A stretch of DNA of 64,000 bases from Pseudomonas sp. Marseille-Q3773 (GTDB taxonomy: Bacteria > Pseudomonadota > Gammaproteobacteria > Pseudomonadales > Pseudomonadaceae): contig NZ_OU745390.1 of NCBI RefSeq assembly GCF_916618955.1, positions 2,046,001 to 2,110,000 on the forward strand, given 5' to 3'. Both the position numbers and the translations under genes were made by a program. Below, piece after piece: positions 36,311 to 45,328 of the stretch. The notes below the pieces were generated by a model. It made no database searches. It was not told the origin of the DNA and was given only the letters and a program-made list of their open reading frames with translations. Within the stretch, counting starts at the first letter, position 1, and each line of letters starts with the position of its first letter.

Positions 36311-36553
36311 TCAGCCCATGGCACCCAGGCCGTTGCCAGCCATGGGCGCGTCATCGGCACCCGGGCAACGGTTGCGGCATTCGCATTCGAACTCGGCTTG
36401 CGCGCGCGTCGGCAGGTTCAGGCTCAAGCGAATCTTGTCTTGCGTATCGTAGAGGTCGTAACCCTCCCCCAGGGCGACGGGAAAGCCAAGCCGGCGAGGA
36501 TAGGTTTCTTTCTTGAGAGGCACAGCGGGCACCACAACGAAACGCGTCTGCAT
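36311..36553 (-). CDS. Small hypothetical protein with C-terminal cysteines
   Basis: 80 residues. N-terminus MQTRFVVVPAVPLKKET; C-terminal CECRNRCPG gives three cysteines close together. ATG 36553 is chosen because GAAGGGGG lies at a good distance; ATG 36559 is too close to it. Converges with the small basic protein gene. No family is recognised. Confidence 0.55.
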   Translation of the reverse strand: MQTRFVVVPAVPLKKETYPRRLGFPVALGEGYDLYDTQDKIRLSLNLPTRAQAEFECECRNRCPGADDAPMAGNGLGAMG

Positions 36554-36879
36554 GATCATCCCCCTTCGGCACCACCTTAGTATTAGTATGGCTATGTGAA
36601 AGCATCAAGTTGATTCATGCAATAAATCTCGGGGCGCAGTGCCTGCGCCTGCACCTGGTGTTCCTGAAGGGCGGCGCTGCTTGCTGCAGAGGATCGCCTT
36701 ATTTCCTGTTGCCGGGCCTGTAACGCGGCGCCACGCCAGGCATCGCATCGATTCCATCGATGATTACTATCGAACGACGTGCCTGTCGGCCAGGCAAAAT
36801 CGCCCCTTACAATCGCTTTCAGCCTTTCCCCGCTCGTGCGCCTGTTTCAGGCGACTTCTTTGTCCCGGAATCCAATACC

Positions 36880-38106
36880 ATGCCAAATTCCAGCCCGGCC
36901 CCTCGCGGCCTGCCCGAACATGCCCAGCAAAGCGTCAAACAGCAGTGGCTGGCGATCCTCTCGGTGGCTGTCGGCGCCTTCGCGCTGGTGACCAGCGAGT
37001 TTCTGCCGGTGGGCGTACTCAATGACGTCGCCAGCGACCTCGGCATCAGTGCCGGCCATGCCGGCTTGATGGTGACCCTGCCCGGCATCATGGCCGCCCT
37101 CGCCGCCCCGCTGCTGTCGGTGTGCATCGGCGCCCTGGACCGTCGTTACCTATTGATCGGCCTGACGCTGATCATGATCATTGCCAACGCCGTGGTGGCC
37201 TACGCCAGCGACTTCAGCCTGCTGCTGTTCGGGCGCGTGCTGCTGGGCATCAGCATCGGTGGCTTCTGGGCCACCGCCATCGCCCTCAGCGGCCGTCTGG
37301 CGCCCAAGGGCATCGGCGTTGCGCAGGCCACCTCGATCATCATGGTCGGGGTGACCCTGGCCACCGTGCTGGGCGTGCCGGTAGGCACCTGGCTGAGTGG
37401 CCTGATGGGCTGGCGCACGACCTTCCTGATCACCGCGCTGCTGGGTGTCCCCGTGCTGCTGGCGCAGGTGCTGTTGCTGCCCCGGCTCAACCCGGACAAG
37501 GCGATTCGCATCAGCGACCTGCCGGCGCTGTTCATCAACCCACTGGCGCGGGTCGGCCTGATCGCCGTGTTGCTGATCGGCCTGGCGCACTTTGCCGCGT
37601 ACACTTATGTCGCCCCGTTCTTCAAGCAAAGCTCCGGCTTCGATGGGCCGACCATTGGCTCGTTGCTGCTGCTTTATGGTGTGGCCGGGGTCATCGGCAA
37701 CCTTTTTGCCGGTTTCGCCGCCAACCGCAGCGTGCGTCACACCCTGTTGCTGGTCGCGTTGATGATCGGCATCAGCACCGCCCTGTTCCCGCACTTCGCC
37801 ACCGGCCTTACCGGCGCCGCGATGCTGATCGGATTGTGGGGCTTCGCCTTCGGCGCGTTCCCGGCCTGCGCCAGTATCTGGATGTTCGTCGTCGCGCCGA
37901 AGGACGTCGAACGCGGCATGCCGCTGTTCGTTGCCATGTTCCAGGTCATCATTGCGCTGGGTTCGTTCTTCGGCGGGCGCATCGTCGACCAGCTGGGCAG
38001 CGCGATGCTGTTGAGCCTGGCCACGGCGCTGGTGGGGTGTGGCTTCGCCACGGTGCTGATACTGGGGCGTAATGTCAGCAACAGCCTGGCGGCCCAGCCT
38101 GGCTGA
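36880..38106 (+). CDS. MFS efflux transporter of the DHA1/NepI-like group
   Basis: 408 residues, 12 membrane segments. The N-terminus AILSVAVGAFALVTSEFLPVG is typical of purine/arabinose efflux proteins (NepI, AraJ, YdhP). The start at 36880 (MPNSSPAPRGLP) avoids a long unlikely extension from 36760. Substrate unknown; likely drug or metabolite export. Confidence 0.9.
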   Translation: MPNSSPAPRGLPEHAQQSVKQQWLAILSVAVGAFALVTSEFLPVGVLNDVASDLGISAGHAGLMVTLPGIMAALAAPLLSVCIGALDRRYLLIGLTLIMIIANAVVAYASDFSLLLFGRVLLGISIGGFWATAIALSGRLAPKGIGVAQATSIIMVGVTLATVLGVPVGTWLSGLMGWRTTFLITALLGVPVLLAQVLLLPRLNPDKAIRISDLPALFINPLARVGLIAVLLIGLAHFAAYTYVAPFFKQSSGFDGPTIGSLLLLYGVAGVIGNLFAGFAANRSVRHTLLLVALMIGISTALFPHFATGLTGAAMLIGLWGFAFGAFPACASIWMFVVAPKDVERGMPLFVAMFQVIIALGSFFGGRIVDQLGSAMLLSLATALVGCGFATVLILGRNVSNSLAAQPG

Positions 38107-38773
38107 CCGGAGCCGCGAGCGCCTGCCAGACAGTTTCCGCGGCACGTACCAGGTGCTGACACTGTTCAGCTGACCGCCTGCAGGTACCTGCAGGCGAGAC
38201 GGCGGCGGCTGTAAGCGTTGTATTTACCATCGCCAGGATCTGGCACACCTTGGCCTACCTGAAGGGTGTCCAACCCTGGAGGACCGTTTTCTACGCGGTC
38301 GGCATCCTCTGTCTGCTGGGGCTTTGCGCGGCGGTCATGATGAGCGTGAAACGTTCGTGCCAGGGGAAAGGTTTGTCGCCAGGTCAGCCAAGGCGACGGT
38401 CATCCAAAGGTGCAGAGCAAAGCACCAATACGGGTCAAAATCCGCAGCCCGGCGCAGGACGCGCCGTTTTGATGCATGGCTGCCGCCGGCGCTGCTTGCC
38501 GGCGTGCCACCAAGGCGCGTCGCGCACTGCCAGCCAGCACACAAAAAACCACTTCATTTCAAAGCGTTGCCGATCGTTCGCAACCTTTCCCGCACGCCGC
38601 CGGGCTTTCGGCACCTTCATTGCAATGGACTCCATTGCCTTCTCAACGCAACAACGCTTGATCGAATCAGAGGCTGACGACAGACACAGGACCCGCCTAC
38701 CCCAGCAAGGCCGCACCCAGAACATGTAGATGAACCGCAATGAAGCTGCCGGCAACGGTGGCAAGGAGTGGGT
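38107..38773. other. Long intergenic stretch without a supported gene
   Basis: An open frame at 38250-38729 starts MAYLKGVQPWRTVFYAVGIL, whose single hydrophobic segment resembles the last helix of an MFS protein, but the rest is Arg/Ser/Gln-rich and unlike a protein. It may be a decayed gene end. The promoter of the ATP-grasp operon should lie at its right side. Confidence 0.45.
38175..38196. repeat. 22-bp perfect palindrome after the MFS gene
   Basis: CGCCTGCAGGT and its exact complement join with no spacer. It lies 68 bases after the stop of the MFS gene. It might be an operator, a recombination or phage-type site, or a 3' hairpin with a minimal loop. Confidence 0.5.
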
Positions 38774-40183
38774 ATGTCCCGGGCATTTTTCAATGAAATG
38801 TATGACACGAACGGAAGTTGCCGCCCGCACTACCAGGAGTTCGCCCGCTGGTTGGCCAACACCCCGCAGGAATTGCTGGAGCAACGTCGACGCGAAGCCG
38901 ACCTGCTGTTCCACCGCGCCGGTATCACCTTCACCTTGTACGGTGACGAACAGGACACCGAGCGCCTGATCCCCTTCGACATCATCCCGCGCAGCATTCG
39001 CGCCAGCGAATGGCGCATGGTCGAGCGCGGCTGTATCCAGCGCGTGCAGGCCCTGAACCTGTTCCTGGAGGATATCTACCACGACCAGCGCATCCTCAAG
39101 GCCGGCATCATCCCGCCCGAGCAAGTGCTGGCCAACGAGGGGTACCAGATCGCCATGCAGGGCCTCGGGCTGCACCGTGGCCTGTATGCGCATATCGCCG
39201 GCGTCGACCTGGTCCGCGATGGCGATGGCAGCTACTTCGTGCTGGAAGACAACCTGCGCACCCCCAGCGGGGTCAGCTACATGCTCGAAGACCGCAAGAT
39301 GATGATGCGGCTGTTCCCCGAGCTGTTCGCCGCCCAGCGTATCGCCCCGATCGACCACTACCCCAACCTGCTGCTGGACACGCTCAAGAGCGCCAGCCCG
39401 CTGGACAACCCCACCGCCGTGCTGCTGACCCCCGGGCGCTTCAACAGCGCCTATTTCGAACATGCCTTCCTGGCGCGGGAGATGGGTATCGAGCTGGTCG
39501 AGGGCGCCGACCTGTTCATCCGCGACGAGCATGTCTACATGCGCACCACCGCCGGCCCGCAGCAGGTCGACGTGATCTACCGCCGCCTGGACGACGATTA
39601 CCTCGACCCGCTGTCGTTCAACCCTGACTCGATGCTGGGCGTGCCGGGGCTGATCTCGGTGTACCGCGCCGGCAACGTGGTGCTGGCCAACGCCGTAGGC
39701 ACCGGGGTCGCCGACGACAAGTCGATCTACCCCTATGTCGACGACATGATCCGCTTCTACCTGAGCGAAGAGCCGATCCTGAACAATGTACCCACCTGGC
39801 AATGCCGCAGGCCGGCCGACCTGTCGCATGTCCTGGCCCACCTGCCCGAACTGGTGGTCAAGGAAACCCAGGGCTCCGGTGGCTACGGCATGCTGGTCGG
39901 GCCGGCATCGACCAGCGCCCAGATCGAAGACTTCCGTGCCCGCATCAAGGCCCGCCCGCACGCTTATATCGCCCAGCCCACCCTGTGCCTGTCCACCTGC
40001 CCGACCTTCGTCGACAGCGGCATCGCCCCGCGCCACATCGACCTGCGCCCGTTCGTGCTGTCCGGCAGTGAAACCCGCCTGGTGCCAGGCGGCCTGACCC
40101 GCGTGGCCTTGCAGGAAGGCTCGCTGGTGGTCAACTCGTCGCAGGGCGGCGGGACCAAGGACACCTGGGTGGTGGAGGACTGA
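38774..40183 (+). CDS. Circularly permuted ATP-grasp type 2 protein
   Basis: 469 residues. Matches the DUF404/DUF407 family: RHYQEF-like N-terminus, NEGYQIAMQGLG, FVLEDNLRTPSGVSYMLE and a KETQGSGGYGMLVG ATP-binding region. Such proteins form peptide-type bonds with ATP. It is the first gene of a four-gene operon with alpha-E, transglutaminase and Anbu proteins. ATG 38774 has AAGGAG five bases before it. The peptide product is not known. Confidence 0.9.
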   Translation: MSRAFFNEMYDTNGSCRPHYQEFARWLANTPQELLEQRRREADLLFHRAGITFTLYGDEQDTERLIPFDIIPRSIRASEWRMVERGCIQRVQALNLFLEDIYHDQRILKAGIIPPEQVLANEGYQIAMQGLGLHRGLYAHIAGVDLVRDGDGSYFVLEDNLRTPSGVSYMLEDRKMMMRLFPELFAAQRIAPIDHYPNLLLDTLKSASPLDNPTAVLLTPGRFNSAYFEHAFLAREMGIELVEGADLFIRDEHVYMRTTAGPQQVDVIYRRLDDDYLDPLSFNPDSMLGVPGLISVYRAGNVVLANAVGTGVADDKSIYPYVDDMIRFYLSEEPILNNVPTWQCRRPADLSHVLAHLPELVVKETQGSGGYGMLVGPASTSAQIEDFRARIKARPHAYIAQPTLCLSTCPTFVDSGIAPRHIDLRPFVLSGSETRLVPGGLTRVALQEGSLVVNSSQGGGTKDTWVVED

Positions 40184-40186
40184 ACC

Positions 40187-41137
40187 ATGCTTTCGAGAAC
40201 CGCTTCCGACCTGTACTGGATGTCCCGCTACCTGGAGCGCGCGGAAAACCTGGCGCGCATGCTCGAGGTCAGTTATTCGCTGTCACTGATGCCCCAGGCC
40301 GGGCGCAGTGACGGCCATGCCGAGCTGGCCATGTCGCTGCTGGCATCGGGGACGCTGGACGACTACCGCCGCCGCCACGGCGAACTCGACAGCGAGCGCA
40401 TGCTGCACTTCTTCGCCCTCGACGCGACCAACCCCAGCAGCATCTATTGCTGCCTGCAGGCGGCCAGGACCAATGCCCACGCGGTGCGTGGCCGCATCAC
40501 TGCCGACATGTGGGAGAACATCAACGCAACCTGGATCGAGATGCGCAACATTGCCGGCAACGGCCTTGGCCGTTATGGCATCAGCCAGTTCTGCGACTGG
40601 GTAAAGGAACGCTCGCACCTGTTCCGTGGGGCAACCTCAGGCACCATCATGCGCAACGATGCCTACAGCTTCATCCGCCTGGGGACGTTCCTGGAGCGGG
40701 CGGACAACACCCTGCGCCTGCTCGATGCCCGCTACGAAATGTTTGGCGAGGCCTCCGAAGAGGTCAGTGACGACTCGGCCCGTGGCTATTACCAGTGGAG
40801 TGCCCTGTTGCGCGCACTGACCTCCTACGAAGCCTTCAACGAGCTGTACCGGGCCGCGCCCAGTGCACGGCCGGTGTCCGAACTGCTGTTGCTGCGGGTG
40901 GACGTGCCCCGCTCGCTGCACGCCTGCATCGAGGAACTGGACCGGATCCTCGCCAGCCTGCCGGGCAGCAACCGCCGCGCCGCCCAGCGCATGGCCGCCG
41001 AACTCAATGCGCGCCTGCGCTACACCGCTGTCGACGAGATTCTCGAAGCCGGCCTGCACCCGTGGCTGAGCGACTTCATCGGGCGCATCAACCAATTGGG
41101 CCAGGCGGTCCACCACTCCTATCTGGAGGTCGTATGA
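40187..41137 (+). CDS. Alpha-E domain protein (DUF403)
   Basis: 316 residues, mostly helical, with the family start MLSRTASDLYWMSRYLERAENLARMLEV and repeated acidic/aromatic helix motifs (SFIRLGTFLERADNTLRLLDARY). It always travels with the ATP-grasp partner. Function unknown. It begins 3 bases after the preceding stop and overlaps the transglutaminase gene by 4 bases. Confidence 0.9.
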   Translation: MLSRTASDLYWMSRYLERAENLARMLEVSYSLSLMPQAGRSDGHAELAMSLLASGTLDDYRRRHGELDSERMLHFFALDATNPSSIYCCLQAARTNAHAVRGRITADMWENINATWIEMRNIAGNGLGRYGISQFCDWVKERSHLFRGATSGTIMRNDAYSFIRLGTFLERADNTLRLLDARYEMFGEASEEVSDDSARGYYQWSALLRALTSYEAFNELYRAAPSARPVSELLLLRVDVPRSLHACIEELDRILASLPGSNRRAAQRMAAELNARLRYTAVDEILEAGLHPWLSDFIGRINQLGQAVHHSYLEVV

Positions 41138-41913
41138 AACTGTCCATTCGCCACGACACCACCTACAGCTATGCCAGCGATGTGTGCAACAGCATTCAGT
41201 TCCTGCGCCTGACGCCGCGCAGCAGCGAGCGTCAGCGCATCGACCAATGGCAGCTGGAACTGCCCTGCGAGGTCAAAGGCCAGATCGATCCATATGGCAA
41301 CATCCTGCACGTGCTGACCCTGGACAAACCCCACGGCCACCTGGCCCTGACCGCCAGCGGCCAGGTGGAGATCGACCCGGAACGCGAGCAGGAGGCCGGC
41401 GAGCAGTCGCCGCTGCCATTCCTGCGCGGCAGCCACCTGACCCAGGCCGATGACACGCTCAAGGCCTTTGCCAGCCGCCACTGCGGTGAGCACCGCGACC
41501 GCGCGGCACTGATCGGGCTGATGCACGGGCTGGCCGAGCACATGCCCTACAGCCCGGGCGCAACGTCGGTGGGCACCACCGCCATCGAAGCATTCAGCGG
41601 CGCTGCCGGGGTCTGCCAGGACCACACCCACGCCTTCCTCGCCTGCGCGCGCAGCCTGGGGATACCGGCGCGCTACGTCTCCGGTTACCTGTGCACCGAA
41701 GACGAGCAGCACCTGGCCAGCCATGCCTGGGCCGAAGCCTGGGTCGACGGCGCCTGGTACAGCTTCGACATCACCAACCGCCTGACCCGGCCGGAGCGCC
41801 ACCTGAAGCTGGCCGTGGGCCTGGATTACCTCGATGCCTGCCCGGTCAGGGGCGTGCGCCGTGGCGGTGGCGCCGAATCGCTGCAGGCCAGCGTCCATGT
41901 GCACCGCCAGTGA
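41134..41913 (+). CDS. Transglutaminase-like cysteine peptidase family protein
   Basis: 259 residues. N-terminal beta domain (KLSIRHDTTYSYASDV), then the transglutaminase core with catalytic Cys in GVCQDHTHAF, His in SHAWAEAWVDG and Asp in FDITNRL. Likely cleaves or forms amide bonds in a small peptide made by the ATP-grasp partner. Its ATG lies in the overlap with the alpha-E stop. Confidence 0.92.
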   Translation: MKLSIRHDTTYSYASDVCNSIQFLRLTPRSSERQRIDQWQLELPCEVKGQIDPYGNILHVLTLDKPHGHLALTASGQVEIDPEREQEAGEQSPLPFLRGSHLTQADDTLKAFASRHCGEHRDRAALIGLMHGLAEHMPYSPGATSVGTTAIEAFSGAAGVCQDHTHAFLACARSLGIPARYVSGYLCTEDEQHLASHAWAEAWVDGAWYSFDITNRLTRPERHLKLAVGLDYLDACPVRGVRRGGGAESLQASVHVHRQ

Positions 41914-41952
41914 CAGGCGCTGCCCCATTTCCGGAAAAACAAGGGAAACAGC

Positions 41953-42675
41953 ATGACCTACTGTGTCGCCATGCACCTGGCGGACGGGCTCGTCTTCATC
42001 AGCGACTCACGCACCAATGCAGGCATTGACCAGATCGCCAGCTTTGCCAAGCTGTTCGTGTTCGGTGTGCCGGGCGAACGCCTGATCGTCCTGCAGACCG
42101 CCGGCAACCTGGCAACCTCGCAGTCGGTGGTGAACCTGCTGCGCCAGCGCACCCGCGGCCCCGGCCCCCACCTGCTGAACGTGGCCACGCTGTACGATGC
42201 AACGGTGCTGGTAGCCGACACCCTGCGCGAAGTGGTCAGCCGCGATCGCAGCAAGTTGTCGGCCGGCATCGACCTGAGCAGTTCGTTCATCGTCGGTGGC
42301 CAGATTGCCGGCGACCCGATGGCCATCTACAACGTCTACGCGCAGGGCAATTTCTTCCAGGCCACGGCGGACACGCCGTTCCTGCAACTGGGCGAAAGCA
42401 AGTATGGCCGACCGATTCTGGACCGCAACCTGGGCTACCATACGCCGCTCGATGAAGCCTTGCGCTGCGGCCTGATCTCGTTCGACTCGACCATTCGCAG
42501 CAACCTGTCGGTGGGCATGCCGCTGGACCTGCTGGTGTATCACAAGGACAGCCTGGAAGCGCCGGAACGGCAACGGATTACCAGCGATGATGCCTATTAC
42601 CAGCAGATCCGCAGGCAGTGGAGCGACGGTTTGAAAAGGCTGCTGGCCGAGCTGCCCGCACCGCCCTATGGCTGA
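41953..42675 (+). CDS. anbu: Anbu, proteasome-type N-terminal-nucleophile peptidase
   Basis: 240 residues. After removal of Met the N-terminus is Thr (TYCVAMHLADGLVFISDSR); Asp17 and a Lys at position 32 give the Thr-Asp-Lys set of proteasome beta subunits and HslV. The C-terminal half has the beta-sandwich strands of the family (SSFIVGGQIAGD, GESKYGRPIL). Anbu (ancestral beta subunit) is a known bacterial peptidase encoded with ATP-grasp, alpha-E and transglutaminase genes, as here. Its cellular target is still unclear. Confidence 0.93.
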   Translation: MTYCVAMHLADGLVFISDSRTNAGIDQIASFAKLFVFGVPGERLIVLQTAGNLATSQSVVNLLRQRTRGPGPHLLNVATLYDATVLVADTLREVVSRDRSKLSAGIDLSSSFIVGGQIAGDPMAIYNVYAQGNFFQATADTPFLQLGESKYGRPILDRNLGYHTPLDEALRCGLISFDSTIRSNLSVGMPLDLLVYHKDSLEAPERQRITSDDAYYQQIRRQWSDGLKRLLAELPAPPYG

Positions 42676-42682
42676 ATGAATA

Positions 42683-42826
42683 CGGTGGCACCGGCTACGC
42701 CGGTGTTCGCGGATAAATCCGCTCCTACAGGTACGGCGCCAATTGTAGGAGCGGATTTATCCGCGATGCAGGCGACGCGATGCCTGGCACCGGCTGCGCC
42801 GGTGATCGCGGCTGAAGCCGCTCGGG
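42683..42826. repeat. REP cluster after the Anbu gene
   Basis: A perfect 22-bp inverted repeat (arms 42708-42729 and 42744-42765: CGCGGATAAATCCGCTCCTACA-type) flanked by CACCGGCTACGCCGG and CACCGGCTGCGCCGG cores and a GCGGCTGAAGCCGC core. It lies between convergent genes. Confidence 0.8.
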
Positions 42827-42891
42827 ACCTATGCCAAGGGAATGGTCAGGCGATCGATCACCGCCCGGGTTTCCGGGCGTACCCCGCGCCA

Positions 42892-43647
42892 CTAGGCAAA
42901 AGCCTCCGCCGCCTGTTCCACCAGCATGCCGACACCGTCAGCCAAGCGCGCCACACCTTGCGCCTGGGCCATGCGCAGGAACGGCGTCAGGCCTTTGCCG
43001 TACGCCAGTTCGTACGCCAACCGTGTCTGGCCGAGCACATCGTCCGGTAGCGGTGGCAGTTCACCAGTGAGGCTCGCGGAAGTGGCGTTGACCACGATGT
43101 CGAACGCCTGCCCCTGCAGCTCCTCATAGCGGCTTATGCGCAGGCGCGGGTGGTCCAGTTCGTTGCGCAAGGTCAGTGCCTTGGCCATGTCGCGGTTGGC
43201 CAGCACCAGCTCGCGCGGCCCGGCCTGCAGGAACGGCAGCAACGCCCCGCGCACCGCGCCACCGGCGCCGAGCAGCAGTACCCGGCGATTGGCCAACGGC
43301 TCACCCAGGTTTTCTTCGATATCGCGCAGCAAGCCAATGCCATCGAAGTTTTCGGCGAAGATCCGGCCATCCTCGAACTTCAACGCATTGGCCGCCCGCG
43401 CCAGCTGTGCGCGTTCGCTGCGCTGGTCGGCCAGCTCGAACGCGCGCAGCTTGAACGGCGCGGTGATGTTCATGCCCAAGCCGCCCTCACTGCGGAACTG
43501 CAGCACCTGAGCCTCGAAACCTGCAAGCTCGCCCTCGATGGCGTTGTACACCAGGGACTGGCTGGTGGCCTCGGCGAACAGCCCATGAATCAAAGGCGAC
43601 TTGGTGTGGTTGATCGGCCGGCCGATCACTGCGTAGCGGTCGTTCAT
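42892..43647 (-). CDS. Shikimate/quinate dehydrogenase homologue, C-terminally truncated by a TAG codon
   Basis: 251 residues (AroE family): substrate motif GRPINHTKSPLIHG, Lys in NITAPFKLRAF, Rossmann GAGGAVRG, NATSASLTGELPPLP. It stops after AEAFA, but the same frame continues for 20 more residues that read as the usual AroE C-terminus (WRGVRPETRAV then IDRLTIPLA) before a second stop at 42829-42831. So a nonsense mutation at 42892-42894, most likely a Trp codon, removed the last helix. The remaining fold may still be active. The gene overlaps the CoA-transferase gene by 4 bases. Confidence 0.88.
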   Translation of the reverse strand: MNDRYAVIGRPINHTKSPLIHGLFAEATSQSLVYNAIEGELAGFEAQVLQFRSEGGLGMNITAPFKLRAFELADQRSERAQLARAANALKFEDGRIFAENFDGIGLLRDIEENLGEPLANRRVLLLGAGGAVRGALLPFLQAGPRELVLANRDMAKALTLRNELDHPRLRISRYEELQGQAFDIVVNATSASLTGELPPLPDDVLGQTRLAYELAYGKGLTPFLRMAQAQGVARLADGVGMLVEQAAEAFA

Positions 43648-44876
43648 GGTGCATCTCCGTGGGTAAACAGCACACCGTCTGCCTGCATGGCGGTGATTTC
43701 TTCAGGGCTGAAGCCAAGCCCGGCGGCCACTTCGGCATTGTGCTGCCCGAGGTCCGGGGCCACCTGGCAGATCGTGGTATCGCAGTCGGAAAAGCGGAAC
43801 GGCAGGTTCGGCAGGCGCAAGGTGCCGTAGCGCGGGTGCTGCTGCTCGAGCAGCATGCCACGCGCCTGGATCTGCGGGTCGGCCACCACCTCGTCGATGC
43901 GCTGCACCTTGGCGCTGGGGATATCGACCGCATCGAGCAGCTGCAGGATATCCGCGACCCGGCGTGCGCCGACCCAGTCGCGGACCACGGCGAGGATCGC
44001 CTGGCGGTGGCTGTTGCGACCGTTCAGGCTGTGGTAGCGGCTATCGCTGCCGAACTCGGGCGGGCCGCCGTTGGCTTCGAGCATCGCGGCAAAACGCTTC
44101 CAGGCATCGTCGACCTGGGCGGCGATCACCAGGTCGCCATCGGCGGCGCGGAATACACCGTACAAGGTGGAGGTCGGCATGTCATGGCCAGTCTGTTCGG
44201 GCAGCACGCTGCCATCGGACAACGTGTAGCACTGCACTGCGTATTCATGCATCGACACCAGCGTGTCGTACAGGGCCATGTCGATGTGCTGGCCACGGCC
44301 ACTGCTGACCCGGCCCAGCAGCGCCGCATTGATCGCCGCCACGGCATGGATACCGGTGTACATGTCGCCCAGGGAAATGCGCAGCAACGGCGGCGCTTCG
44401 CCCGGCACGCCGACCATCTGCATGATCCCGCTCTTGGCTTCGGCGATCAGGCCGAAGCCGGCGCGGTGGGCATCCGGCCCGGTGTGGCCGTAGGCGGAGA
44501 TCGAGCAGTACACCAGGCGTGGGTTGCGCGCCGCCAGCTCGGCATAGCCCAGGCCCAGTTTGTCCAGGGCGCCGGGGCGGTAGTTTTCGATGAACACGTC
44601 GGCCGAGTCGGTCAGGCGCTGCATGAACGCCTTGCCGCGTGGGTCCTTCATGTTCACGCTGACACCCTGCTTGCCCATGTTCAGCTGCAGGAAGTAACCG
44701 CTCTGCTGGTCGTCCAGGGTGAATGCGTGCTGGCGCCCGGCATCGCCGCTGCCAGGCCGTTCGACCTTGATCACCTCAGCCCCCAGCGCGGCCAGGCAGC
44801 GGCCCACGTAGGGCCCGGCGAGGAAGTGGCTGTAGTCGATGACGCGAATACCCGCCAAGGGCAGTGCCTGGCTCAT
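43644..44876 (-). CDS. Class III (CaiB/BaiF) CoA-transferase
   Basis: 410 residues. Starts MSQALPLAGIRVIDYSHFLAGPY; catalytic Asp in LGDMYTGIHAV; ENYRPGALDKLGLGY is a classical family motif. It moves CoA between carboxylic acids. It is part of an operon with MaoC, VOC, a ketopantoate-reductase-like enzyme and a shikimate-dehydrogenase-like enzyme. Start 44876 overlaps the MaoC stop by 4 bases. Confidence 0.92.
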   Translation of the reverse strand: MSQALPLAGIRVIDYSHFLAGPYVGRCLAALGAEVIKVERPGSGDAGRQHAFTLDDQQSGYFLQLNMGKQGVSVNMKDPRGKAFMQRLTDSADVFIENYRPGALDKLGLGYAELAARNPRLVYCSISAYGHTGPDAHRAGFGLIAEAKSGIMQMVGVPGEAPPLLRISLGDMYTGIHAVAAINAALLGRVSSGRGQHIDMALYDTLVSMHEYAVQCYTLSDGSVLPEQTGHDMPTSTLYGVFRAADGDLVIAAQVDDAWKRFAAMLEANGGPPEFGSDSRYHSLNGRNSHRQAILAVVRDWVGARRVADILQLLDAVDIPSAKVQRIDEVVADPQIQARGMLLEQQHPRYGTLRLPNLPFRFSDCDTTICQVAPDLGQHNAEVAAGLGFSPEEITAMQADGVLFTHGDAP

Positions 44877-45328
44877 GGCTGCGCCCTCCGCGGCACCATC
44901 AGCCGGTGCTCGCCCCGTTGCACGACTTCGCCGTGCTGGTTGATCAGTTCCGATGGCAAGACCACGATGCCCCAGCCCGGGCGGCTGTTGCTCGGGCGCA
45001 TGGCCCCCACGCGCATGCGCACATGCAGCACATCGTCGACCTTGATCGGCAATACGAAATCCCAGGTCCAGCCCAGCGACATGCCCGGTACGAAGCGGTA
45101 CTCGCACTGGGTCTTCAGGCCGTCGGCGATCGACAAGCCGAACAGGCCATGGGCAACCAGGCAGCCGAAGTGGCTGGCGTTGGCATACGCCTCGTCGACA
45201 TGCACCGGGGTGTGGTCACCGGTGAGGTCGGCGTAGGCCAGGATGCGTTCGCGGGTCACGGTGTAGCTGGGGCTGATGCATTCATCGCCTTCGCGGGCAT
45301 CGTCCCAGTATCTTTCCACCACGCTCAT
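44873..45328 (-). CDS. MaoC-like acyl-CoA hydratase
   Basis: 151 residues, a single hot-dog fold. The hydratase motif YADLTGDHTPVHVDEAYA holds the Asp-His pair. Likely hydrates or dehydrates a CoA ester produced by the adjacent CoA-transferase. Start 45328 (MSVVERYWDDARE) overlaps the VOC stop by 4 bases. Confidence 0.9.
   Translation of the reverse strand: MSVVERYWDDAREGDECISPSYTVTRERILAYADLTGDHTPVHVDEAYANASHFGCLVAHGLFGLSIADGLKTQCEYRFVPGMSLGWTWDFVLPIKVDDVLHVRMRVGAMRPSNSRPGWGIVVLPSELINQHGEVVQRGEHRLMVPRRAQP

Noticed and set aside
38250-38729. A 159-residue frame after the MFS gene
   Set aside because: Only the first 50 residues have a hydrophobic helix; the rest is Arg/Ser/Gln-rich and unlike a folded protein. 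Kept as part of an intergenic note.
42683-42826. Repeated short units that could suggest a CRISPR array
   Set aside because: The units are REP palindromes in opposite orientation with no regular spacers; no cas genes are present.
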